Assembly (NCBI GenBank): GCA_938008535.1
Contig: CALLKF010000081.1
Coordinates: 1-12,483, forward strand
Direction: 5' to 3'
Source of the DNA: an uncultured Saprospirales bacterium
Lineage (GTDB): Bacteria; Bacteroidota; Bacteroidia; Chitinophagales; JADIYW01
DNA length: 12,483 nt
Shown here piece after piece: positions 1 through 6,230 of the stretch. Position 1 is the first letter of the stretch. Each line of letters opens with the position of its first letter. The notes beneath the pieces are model-generated. The model was not told where the DNA came from and did no database searches. It worked only from the letters and a program-made list of their open reading frames with translations. The translations under genes were made by a program, and so were the position numbers.

Positions 1-10
1 TAACCAAATT

Positions 11-1279
11 TTATGACAATAAAGTTGCAAAATTATGTTTTTCAGTTCTTTGGCTGAATGCTAGAGCTAATAATGTTTGGAAAATAAAATACAGTAAAAA
101 AGTAACTGGAAGTAAGTTTGATATTCTATCAACACCAAACCAGCTTCTGTCAAAAAAGTATATCGCAAAACAAACAAGATTAGAAATTATTGAATATAAT
201 GGTGCCCATTTGTTTCTGTTCATTAATTCGGTGGCACTGTACACCTGCACAAGAATAAAGATTGCAAAAATGTATAGCCTAGTTATTCCAATCTGTGATA
301 TGTCTTGCAATAAATAAACAAGTAAGAAAAAAAGTGTAAAAAACTGGATGTTGCTCCAAAGAAACAATCCTTTAGAAATCTGCGGATTAAATTTCTCAAT
401 ATTATAATGGTCAGTAATCTTTGCAACAGGATATTTTTCTTCAAATCCTTCAGGTCGCCAACCAGTTGGTCTAAACCAAATCGTAACTTTATCCATCCAT
501 TTATCTGTGCGCCACGCATCTTTTATCATTAAAATTAAGTGCTCAAAGTTAATGGTAATAGGATTAAAGGTTTGTGAAGGACGACTTATTCCATACACAA
601 CTGGCTCACTATCCAATTCCTCTTGAAAAGTGCCAAATAGTCTATCCCAAATATTAAAAATTGCACTAAAGTTTTTATCTATATAAATAGGATTTAGAGC
701 ATGATGAACGCGATGTTGCGAAGGCGTAACAATTATATATTCTAGGAAACCAAGTTTACCAATCTGTCTGGTGTGATACCAAACTTGCGTAAATTTATGA
801 ATTGGCAAAATAAACGCAATAACTACTGGCGAAAGACCAATTATTGCGGCTGGCAAAGACAAAAAGAATAGAAAATTTATAAAACCTGTAAAAGGCTGAC
901 GCATTGAAGTAGCAATATTATACTCTTCAGAATTGTGATGAATGAGATGATTGTTCCATAATAAATTGATTTGATGATGTAAACGATGACCCCAATAAAA
1001 TTCAAAATCAAGTACCACAAATGTCACCACATAAACCAACCACGTAGTTTCAATATGAAGAATGGCTAAATGCTTGTACATAAATTCATACGAAATTATA
1101 GATATGCCTAACCCAAATAAACTTCTAACAATAAGTGTGATTCCTGAGTAAGAACTGGATAAAGCATCTACCCAAGGAACGGTATCATTTCCTTTTAAAT
1201 AGCCGTACAATTTTTCAGCTAATATTAACACAAGAAAAATGGGCATAGCCACAGAAAATATTTTAGCTATTTCATTCAT
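11..1279 (-). CDS. Sterol desaturase / fatty acid hydroxylase superfamily membrane protein
   Basis: This 422-residue protein is a predicted multi-pass membrane di-iron oxygenase of the fatty acid hydroxylase superfamily. The histidine clusters that bind iron are visible: H98-R-L-H-H102, H111-L-I-H-H115 and H189-R-V-H-H193, with further histidines at 161 and 169. Hydrophobic segments lie around residues 8-22, 46-64, 80-92, 132-160 and at several places after 300. The phrase NIWDRLFGTF (209-218) after the last cluster is typical of the family. The long hydrophobic C-terminal extension recalls alkylglycerol monooxygenase-like members, but the substrate (sterol, lipid or carotenoid) cannot be told from sequence. 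The ATG at 1279 follows a TAnnTTTG element by 32 bp. It is the last of three closely spaced minus-strand genes, after a Crp/Fnr gene 109 bp upstream. Superfamily confident, substrate unknown. Confidence 0.9.
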   Translation of the reverse strand: MNEIAKIFSVAMPIFLVLILAEKLYGYLKGNDTVPWVDALSSSYSGITLIVRSLFGLGISIISYEFMYKHLAILHIETTWLVYVVTFVVLDFEFYWGHRLHHQINLLWNNHLIHHNSEEYNIATSMRQPFTGFINFLFFLSLPAAIIGLSPVVIAFILPIHKFTQVWYHTRQIGKLGFLEYIIVTPSQHRVHHALNPIYIDKNFSAIFNIWDRLFGTFQEELDSEPVVYGISRPSQTFNPITINFEHLILMIKDAWRTDKWMDKVTIWFRPTGWRPEGFEEKYPVAKITDHYNIEKFNPQISKGLFLWSNIQFFTLFFLLVYLLQDISQIGITRLYIFAIFILVQVYSATELMNRNKWAPLYSIISNLVCFAIYFFDRSWFGVDRISNLLPVTFLLYFIFQTLLALAFSQRTEKHNFATLLS

Positions 1280-1311
1280 AAAATTTTGTTACGTTGATTT
1301 TAAATCAAACA

Positions 1312-1319
1312 CAAAACTA
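1312..1319 (-). promoter_or_regulatory. Bacteroidota -7 promoter element (TAGTTTTG) for the hydroxylase gene
   Basis: On the minus strand TAGTTTTG matches the Bacteroidota -7 consensus TAnnTTTG exactly, 32 bp before the hydroxylase ATG. No TTTG -33 box is found at the usual spacing. An inverted repeat starts at its upstream edge, which suggests a regulated promoter. Confidence 0.5.
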
Positions 1320-1343
1320 AATGGAAACAGGCAGTTTCCATTT
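1319..1343. promoter_or_regulatory. Perfect inverted repeat, candidate operator
   Basis: The arms AAATGGAAAC and GTTTCCATTT are perfect reverse complements of 10 bp around a 5-bp centre (AGGCA). The repeat overlaps the upstream edge of the -7 element of the hydroxylase gene by one base and lies between that gene and the Crp/Fnr gene. The arrangement fits a dimeric-regulator operator, and the neighbouring Crp/Fnr protein is the obvious candidate. A second small hairpin (TTGCC-AAAA-GGCAA, 1342-1355) directly adjoins it. The pair could instead form a transcript structure or weak terminator after the Crp/Fnr gene. The symmetry is seen; the role is inferred. Confidence 0.45.
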
Positions 1344-1355
1344 GCCAAAAGGCAA
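1342..1355. repeat. Small hairpin TTGCC-AAAA-GGCAA
   Basis: A 5-bp perfect stem with a 4-base loop, overlapping by two bases the larger inverted repeat at 1319-1343. On the minus strand it lies 34 bp after the Crp/Fnr stop codon. No T tract follows, so it is not a standard terminator. It may be part of one composite regulatory element. Confidence 0.35.
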
Positions 1356-1388
1356 TTAATAAGAAGGAAGTAAATACAGAAAAACTAT

Positions 1389-1955
1389 TTATTTTTTGGA
1401 TCTAATTCTACTAAGCGTATGTTGTGTAATTCCTAAATAGGAAGCGATATACATTAAAGGCACTCGTTCAATTATTTTAGGATGTAGTTTGCACATCATA
1501 TCATATTTCTCTTTAGCAGAATTTTTGTGCAAATATTCCATACGGTTTTTTCCATCAGCAAACCATTTTGCCAGCGCGCTAAGCATAAACGTATTGTATC
1601 TCGGAAATTTATTTAAGAAAGAAGTATAACGTTCATAATCTGTCCAGATAATGGTAGATGGTTCTATAGTTATAGACGATACAGAACTTGGAATTCTATT
1701 TAGAAAACTATCAATAACAGCCAAGGGTTCGCCTTCAAACATAAACGCCAGAATTTTTTCATTGCCATCATTGTCCGTGAATATTGTTCTTGTTGTACCT
1801 TGCAATAACAAACCAATTCTATTTGAAACTTGTCCTTGTTTAAGAATAATTTCATTTGCGTTTATAAAAGTAGTTTCCGTAATTTCATTAATGACGGAAA
1901 GTTCCTCATCTGTTACATTAACTAAATCCTTAAGCCAGTTATGAATAGTTACCAT
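1389..1955 (-). CDS. Crp/Fnr family transcriptional regulator
   Basis: This 188-residue protein has an N-terminal cyclic-nucleotide-binding-like beta-barrel domain (about residues 20-110), including the barrel turns around N62-DGNEK and the FEGEPLAV segment (73-80). A connecting helix follows, then a short C-terminal helix-turn-helix (about 165-187, VPLMYIASYLGITQHTLSRI). The protein ends right after the recognition helix, as in many Bacteroidota Crp/Fnr members of about 190 residues. There is no cysteine cluster of the FNR type, so an iron-sulfur oxygen sensor is unlikely. The classical cAMP-contact residues are not evident, so the effector is unknown. It lies 61 bp after the dehydrogenase gene and 109 bp before the hydroxylase gene, all on the same strand. 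This suggests an operon or local regulation of its neighbours. Family confident, targets inferred. Confidence 0.92.
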   Translation of the reverse strand: MVTIHNWLKDLVNVTDEELSVINEITETTFINANEIILKQGQVSNRIGLLLQGTTRTIFTDNDGNEKILAFMFEGEPLAVIDSFLNRIPSSVSSITIEPSTIIWTDYERYTSFLNKFPRYNTFMLSALAKWFADGKNRMEYLHKNSAKEKYDMMCKLHPKIIERVPLMYIASYLGITQHTLSRIRSKK

Positions 1956-2016
1956 GTTTAATTATTGACGAAAGAAATAGTTCAATTTATAGATTGATTG
2001 TTACTCGTTCAAAATT

Positions 2017-3063
2017 CTATATCGTCGCCAAGTCGATCACAAACCTGTACTTTACATCGCTTTTAATAACGCGCTCATACGCTTCGTTGATGTAGTTGAT
2101 ATTGATCACTTCCACATCTGAAACTATATTATGTTCAGCGCAGAAGTCCAGCATTTCCTGTGTTTCAGGTATACCACCAATAGAAGAAGCAGAAAGACTT
2201 CTTCCATGCGTCAATAAAGAAAATGCACTGAATGTAATTGGTGTTGACGGAATACCAACCAACACTTGGACGCCATTCGCTGCCAGCATTTTTAAATACA
2301 TATCATAATCATGTGCAGCCGAAACTGTATCAATTATAAAATCAAAATAACTATTAAATTCTTTCACTTGCACTGCATCTTTTGTATTGCAGAATTTATG
2401 CGCGCCTAATTTTTTAGCATCTTCTTCTTTATTAGGTGAGGTACTCAGCACTGTCACTTCAGCACCAAACGCCACCGCAAATTTCACAGCCATATGTCCT
2501 AAACCACCAAGGCCTAACACTGCTACTTTGTGTCCTTTGCCAACATTCCATTTGCGAAGAGGTGAGTAGGTCGTAATGCCTGCGCAAAGCAATGGTGCCA
2601 CACCATCTAATGGTAGTTTATCGGATACATGCAACACAAAGTTTTGATGCGTTACAATCTTGTTAGAATAACCACCATAGGTTGGTGTTTTGCCATCTTT
2701 TTCAAAACCGTTATACGTAAAAACAGTTTTACCAACTTCGCAAAATTGTTCAAATCCTTTTTTGCAGTTGTTGCATTCTTGACAAGAATCTACCATACAT
2801 CCAATTCCAGCTAAATCACCTTCTTTAAATTTAGTTACATTGCTGCCTACTTTTGTAATGCGTCCAACTATTTCATGTCCTGGAACCATTGGATAAATAC
2901 TAGGAAACCATTCGCTTCGTACTTGATGTATATCTGAATGACAAACACCACAATATAAGATGTCGATTAAAACATCATCTGCACCCAATTCTCTTCTTTC
3001 AAAATTCCAAGGTGCTAATTTATCTTTTGCATTATGTACTGCGTAACTTTTTGCTGCTATCAT
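2017..3063 (-). CDS. Zinc-dependent alcohol dehydrogenase / aldehyde reductase (cinnamyl-alcohol-dehydrogenase type)
   Basis: This 348-residue medium-chain dehydrogenase should interconvert aldehydes and primary alcohols in the cytoplasm. Catalytic zinc ligands are C38, H63-E64 (in GHEIVG) and C160. The structural zinc site is C94-x2-C97-x2-C100-x7-C108. The Rossmann fold glycine motif GLGGLG spans 184-189. After the second strand, S207-T-S and K212 fit the phosphate-binding pattern of NADP(H)-preferring members. Length and motifs match the YahK/CAD-like group of broad aldehyde reductases, with E. coli YahK a close relative in size. The ATG at 3063 is preceded by an A-rich stretch (AAACAAATAAACAAAA) but no Shine-Dalgarno site. 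It lies 63 bp after the PI-PLC-like gene and 61 bp before the Crp/Fnr gene on the same strand, so co-transcription is possible. The natural substrate is not determinable. Confidence 0.93.
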   Translation of the reverse strand: MIAAKSYAVHNAKDKLAPWNFERRELGADDVLIDILYCGVCHSDIHQVRSEWFPSIYPMVPGHEIVGRITKVGSNVTKFKEGDLAGIGCMVDSCQECNNCKKGFEQFCEVGKTVFTYNGFEKDGKTPTYGGYSNKIVTHQNFVLHVSDKLPLDGVAPLLCAGITTYSPLRKWNVGKGHKVAVLGLGGLGHMAVKFAVAFGAEVTVLSTSPNKEEDAKKLGAHKFCNTKDAVQVKEFNSYFDFIIDTVSAAHDYDMYLKMLAANGVQVLVGIPSTPITFSAFSLLTHGRSLSASSIGGIPETQEMLDFCAEHNIVSDVEVININYINEAYERVIKSDVKYRFVIDLATI

Positions 3064-3126
3064 TTTTGTTTATTTGTTTAATTATGAAGTAATAATACGA
3101 TTTAAGAATTATTTTTTTTAAAATAA

Positions 3127-4161
3127 TTATTCAATATTCAGTTTGCTGATTTTAATACATTGTTTTGTGACAAAACTTTCAGAAAAATCTAAATATATAA
3201 TATTCGGAATTCTTCCTTTTCTTATTTCATTCACAGAAATTAACGAATCTAAAATAGGTGCGATGCGAACATTTGCACTATCTGCGGTTTTATGTATACT
3301 TGGTGCATTTGGATTGATGGCACAATTAATAGCTTGTAATTCATTTTGCGTGATTTGCCAACTAAATTGAAATAAATGTTCACCATCATTCGAGAAATTT
3401 TGATATTCATTTAACTGTCCTTGAAGCATGTCTTTTAAATAATGGCTATTTGTCCATCTGCCTTCTTTTGGTAAAAGAAACGAACCACTAAATAAACCAT
3501 TTGCTCTATTGGTAGAAGTATTTGCAACACCATCAAAGATTAAAATTATTTTGCCAGAAGTACCATTTCCAATAATATCTTTTAATGGTTGATGAATAAA
3601 TGGCATTGATATCGGATTGGTTTCTTTATAAATTTTATTGCCTAAAATACGATTGAATAAATTCAATAACGCAGTATCTGATGTTGATGTATGACAAAAA
3701 TGACTGATTTCAAAAAACACTAATTCTGCATGATTATCTAGAAATTTATTCACATCATTTAAAACGGTATACAATGCAGCACCTCTACAACCTAAACCAT
3801 CACAATCTGTAGCATGATAGGTATAAAATGCATTGTTATAGAAAGTAGGACGAACGTCAAACATACGGATGCCTTGCATCAGTTGTTCGTTAAAATTTAA
3901 TAGCTGCGTTTCTGTATTGCAAGCATTTGCTCCAAAAGTACAACTTGTTAATTGATAAATTCCAGCATCATGCGCAGCTGGTAGCATGATATCTAAAAGA
4001 GTAATGTTTTTAGATGGATATTTTACAATCAAATCATGCATCCAAGTTTCAGGTTTTATTTCAATGGATGGTGGTGCCTTCCTTGCGTTGTTTGGTGTTT
4101 CTTTCTTACAAGAAAATAAAAATATAGACAATAATAGAAATGTGAAAAATTTGTAATGCAT
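3127..4161 (-). CDS. Lipoprotein with phosphatidylinositol-specific phospholipase C-like X domain
   Basis: This 344-residue protein starts with a lipoprotein signal peptide (hydrophobic 5-17, lipobox LFS-C18), and C18 is followed by KKE. A PI-PLC X-like domain follows. H64-D65 in LPAAHDAG corresponds to the first catalytic His-Asp, D102 and R104 lie in GIRMFDVR, and H116 in FYTYHATDC fits the second catalytic His. E151 (VFFEISHF) lies on a later strand. The pattern matches the His/Asp/Arg/His set of bacterial PI-PLC, which cleaves by internal phosphotransfer without calcium. The substrate could be a phosphoinositide, another glycerophosphodiester, or something else. Paired cysteines (74, 81, 120, 125) suggest an oxidised extracytoplasmic fold. 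It is the first gene after the long intergenic array, with a TAnnTTTG element 31 bp before the ATG. Fold fairly confident, activity inferred. Confidence 0.8.
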   Translation of the reverse strand: MHYKFFTFLLLSIFLFSCKKETPNNARKAPPSIEIKPETWMHDLIVKYPSKNITLLDIMLPAAHDAGIYQLTSCTFGANACNTETQLLNFNEQLMQGIRMFDVRPTFYNNAFYTYHATDCDGLGCRGAALYTVLNDVNKFLDNHAELVFFEISHFCHTSTSDTALLNLFNRILGNKIYKETNPISMPFIHQPLKDIIGNGTSGKIILIFDGVANTSTNRANGLFSGSFLLPKEGRWTNSHYLKDMLQGQLNEYQNFSNDGEHLFQFSWQITQNELQAINCAINPNAPSIHKTADSANVRIAPILDSLISVNEIRKGRIPNIIYLDFSESFVTKQCIKISKLNIE

Positions 4162-4191
4162 AATGTGTTTTAATTGTGAAAATTAAAGTTA

Positions 4192-4199
4192 CAAAAATA
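4192..4199 (-). promoter_or_regulatory. -7 promoter element (TATTTTTG) for the PI-PLC-like gene
   Basis: An exact TAnnTTTG match on the minus strand, 30 bp before the ATG at 4161. No convincing -33 TTTG at 19-21 bp spacing. The tandem palindromic array begins about 90 bp further upstream. Confidence 0.45.
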
Positions 4200-4291
4200 A
4201 TTGTAATCAAAATCATATCATAAATCATTGTTATAAAGGTAAATTTTCCATAGACTTAATTTCTTTGTTCAATTATTGTATAATTCCTTGG

Positions 4292-4540
4292 GTCTATTCA
4301 TAAACTTTTGTCTTTTGTTGTTATACTTTTCATGATTGTTGTTACGCATTTTTAAAAAGTGTAAAACTTTTGGCGTTTTCTGTTACACTTTTCACAAAAG
4401 TGTAACAACTTTTCTCATTTGTTGTTATACTTTTCCCTATTGTTGTTACACTTTTCCCAAAAGTTTATACACTTTTCATAAAAGTGTATAAACTTTTGTC
4501 ATTTGTTGTTACACATTTCATAATTGTTTTTACACTATTT
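4292..4540. repeat. Array of about 12 degenerate 18-bp palindromic cores on a 21-bp period
   Basis: The non-coding gap 4162-4663 holds an array of about twelve related 18-bp cores separated by 3-bp spacers. The register is exactly 21 bp from 4375 to 4539 and off by one base at one earlier junction. Cores start at about 4292, 4313, 4334, 4354, 4375, 4396, 4417, 4438, 4459, 4480, 4501 and 4522. The recurring theme is AAAAGTGTAACAACTTTT or its complement, with GTTGTTACACTTTT-like variants. Spacers are mostly pyrimidine-rich triplets (GTC, CAT, CAC, CTC, CCC). Two core pairs are perfect inverted copies: 4459-4476 with 4480-4497 (18-bp arms) and 4381-4392 with 4396-4407 (12-bp arms). It lies upstream of the PI-PLC-like gene and downstream of the creD terminator. 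It is not a CRISPR: the cores are degenerate and the spacers are 3 bp. Function unknown. Confidence 0.85.
4459..4497. repeat. Perfect 18-bp inverted repeat within the array
   Basis: AAAAGTTTATACACTTTT at 4459-4476 and its exact reverse complement at 4480-4497 are separated only by CAT. The 39-bp palindrome could form a long cruciform or RNA hairpin with a 3-base loop. Each arm is itself one core of the array and is nearly self-complementary. Confidence 0.9.
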
Positions 4541-4605
4541 ACGGTATTTTATAAAATTAAGTGTGTAAGTATTAAAAACTTGGTATATTAAAATGAAAGA
4601 CCAAA

Positions 4606-4640
4606 GCAAAAAAAACAGCAAAACAAAAGTTTGGCTGTTT
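4606..4640 (-). terminator. creD: Intrinsic terminator downstream of creD
   Basis: Read on the minus strand, the arms AAACAGCCAAAC and GTTTTGCTGTTT form a 12-bp stem with a single mismatch and a TTTT loop. A T tract formed by the arm and the following Ts comes next. It begins 24 bp after the creD stop codon. This is a good rho-independent terminator and separates creD from the repeat array. Confidence 0.75.
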
Positions 4641-4663
4641 CATAAAAATTATATTTACTAGTT

Positions 4664-6079
4664 TTATTCAATCATCTCTGTACTTTCGTACCATTTTATT
4701 TTTCTCGACAAATACATTACCACACATAAAACAATAAACAAACCGATACTTCCAATTAATAATGCGTAATCTTCTGAACGTAAAATCACAAACAAAAATC
4801 CATATAAAATAATTAAAATACCAGCCAGCAATGCCATCAATTTATTTTCTCTAAATATAGTTTTTGAGTATAAAGAAATTAAGATAATAACTGCTGCACT
4901 CGATAGAATATAAGCATAGGTAAAACCAATTTGCTCTGAAATAGATAATAACAAAACGTAGAAAATGATAATCGCTAATCCAACCAATAAATATTGAACT
5001 GGATGAATTTTGAAACCATTTAAAATTTCAGTAAATAAGAAAACTAAGAACGTCAACACAATAAACATAATTGCATATTTCGCAGAACGCATACTTTTTT
5101 GATAATGATCTACAGGAATCAAAAGATTAACACCAAAAGCAGCTTCGTTGATGTTGTACGAGCTATTCGTCCATTCTTGCGGAAAGTTTCTATTTAAGTT
5201 TAATACTTTCCAGTTGGCTTTAAAACCTTTGTCGTTTACAACGTTTGTGTCCGTAATAAATGCACCATCAAAACTTGGTGTTTTATACGCAGATGAAAGT
5301 GAAACATTGGTTTCTTTTCCAATTGGAATAAAATATAAAGACGAACTACCATTCAAATCTAGTGTAAAATCGAAATCAATTTTGGCTGCATCTTTTACAT
5401 CTACTTTTGCACTCAAACCAAAAGAACCATTTGCTGAAACGCCATTTACTGGAACTTCCATAGCACCATCTCTATATTCGCTATTGTTGTATGTTGGATT
5501 GTATTTGTTAGTATTTAATACAATATCATTATCGTCAATTCCTGGATTTAGTTCTAAAGGTTGGTTGTTCCAGTTTATAGAAACACGTTTATTGATACCA
5601 CGCAAATCTGGAATATGCAAGGAAACATACGCTTTTTCCCAAAGTACATTTTCTGGTGCAATACCTAATTTAGCAATGTCTATCTTATTAAAACTTCCTT
5701 TTATTTTTAGATTGGTGGCATACACAACTGCATCGTAAATACTTCTGTGTTTGAGTTCTGTTTTTACATCACCATCAATATCTAATTGTTCTGGTAAAAA
5801 GTGTAAAGTACCAACTGTGTTGGTGTAAATAGTTTGTCCTTTTTCATTTTGAGAAGCAACAACTTCTTTAAACGGAATATTAATAACAGGTCCAGCAATG
5901 GTTTGTTGGTTTCCCCATTTTCCGCTAATTTCATTAATTACGTTTTGGCTTTGCATTTGCCGTTCAGAAATTAAATTCTGAATCATGTAGGTTGGTATTA
6001 AAAGTACTAATACCAGAATGCCGACTGCAATAAATTTTACAGTGTGCGATGTTTTAATCCAATTGGAAAAATTGCTCAT
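4664..6079 (-). CDS. creD: CreD family inner-membrane protein
   Basis: This 471-residue protein matches the CreD family (colicin E2 tolerance, envelope-integrity related). An N-terminal membrane anchor (about 15-33) leads into a large extracytoplasmic domain (about 36-330). That domain begins with the family phrase GKWGNQQTIAGPVINIP (53-69) and includes LYFIPIGKET (248-257) and TPSFDGAF (267-274). After SMRSAKYAIMF (329-339) come about five C-terminal transmembrane segments, near 334-352, 361-380, 386-404, 413-433 and 438-457. The segment HPVQYLLVGLAI (359-370) is also characteristic. In E. coli creD is the main target of the CreBC two-component system, but its biochemical activity is not established. 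No creBC genes or small regulator gene adjoin it here, so control differs or lies elsewhere. It is transcribed divergently from pfkA. Length is close to the usual 450 residues. Assignment confident. Confidence 0.95.
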   Translation of the reverse strand: MSNFSNWIKTSHTVKFIAVGILVLVLLIPTYMIQNLISERQMQSQNVINEISGKWGNQQTIAGPVINIPFKEVVASQNEKGQTIYTNTVGTLHFLPEQLDIDGDVKTELKHRSIYDAVVYATNLKIKGSFNKIDIAKLGIAPENVLWEKAYVSLHIPDLRGINKRVSINWNNQPLELNPGIDDNDIVLNTNKYNPTYNNSEYRDGAMEVPVNGVSANGSFGLSAKVDVKDAAKIDFDFTLDLNGSSSLYFIPIGKETNVSLSSAYKTPSFDGAFITDTNVVNDKGFKANWKVLNLNRNFPQEWTNSSYNINEAAFGVNLLIPVDHYQKSMRSAKYAIMFIVLTFLVFLFTEILNGFKIHPVQYLLVGLAIIIFYVLLLSISEQIGFTYAYILSSAAVIILISLYSKTIFRENKLMALLAGILIILYGFLFVILRSEDYALLIGSIGLFIVLCVVMYLSRKIKWYESTEMIE

Positions 6080-6096
6080 ATTATTTTATTTTGTTA

Positions 6097-6104
6097 CAAA
6101 TTTA
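6097..6104 (-). promoter_or_regulatory. creD: -7 promoter element (TAAATTTG) for creD
   Basis: An exact TAnnTTTG on the minus strand, 17 bp before the creD ATG, which implies a very short leader. It lies in the 151-bp divergent region shared with pfkA. No clear -33 box is seen. Confidence 0.45.
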
Positions 6105-6202
6105 GCTTGTTAAAACTTTGTTAAACGTTAGATTGTGTTACAAACTAAAAAACAATAGTGAAGAATTCTTAATTTCTTTAAATATTAAATGATAAAAGTA
6201 AG

Positions 6203-6210
6203 TAGATTTG
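6203..6210 (+). promoter_or_regulatory. pfkA: -7 promoter element (TAGATTTG) for pfkA
   Basis: An exact TAnnTTTG match 20 bp before the pfkA ATG, implying a leader of roughly 10-15 bases. No -33 TTTG at standard spacing. It is the same octamer as the one upstream of ilvB. Confidence 0.5.
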
Positions 6211-6230
6211 AATGACAATATCAATTACAC

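Noticed and set aside
1651..1944. 97-codon plus-strand open frame opposite the Crp/Fnr gene
   Set aside because: It is antisense to a well supported regulator gene and its product has no recognisable domain.
3107..3128. AT-only hairpin (AATTATTTT-TTTT-AAAATAATT) after the PI-PLC-like gene as a terminator
   Set aside because: The stem has no G or C, overlaps the stop codon and is not followed by a T tract on the minus strand; chance is likely in such AT-rich DNA.
4292..4540. CRISPR array
   Set aside because: Cores are degenerate, palindromic and separated by only 3 bp; there are no 25-40 bp unique spacers and no cas genes.
4541..4605. Further repeat units or a small gene between the array and the creD terminator
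   Set aside because: Apart from an ATTTTATAAAAT palindrome (4546-4557) no unit of the array, open frame or motif could be supported.
5148..5738. 196-codon plus-strand open frame opposite creD
   Set aside because: It is fully antisense to a clear CreD gene, matches no recognisable family and has no promoter-like element.
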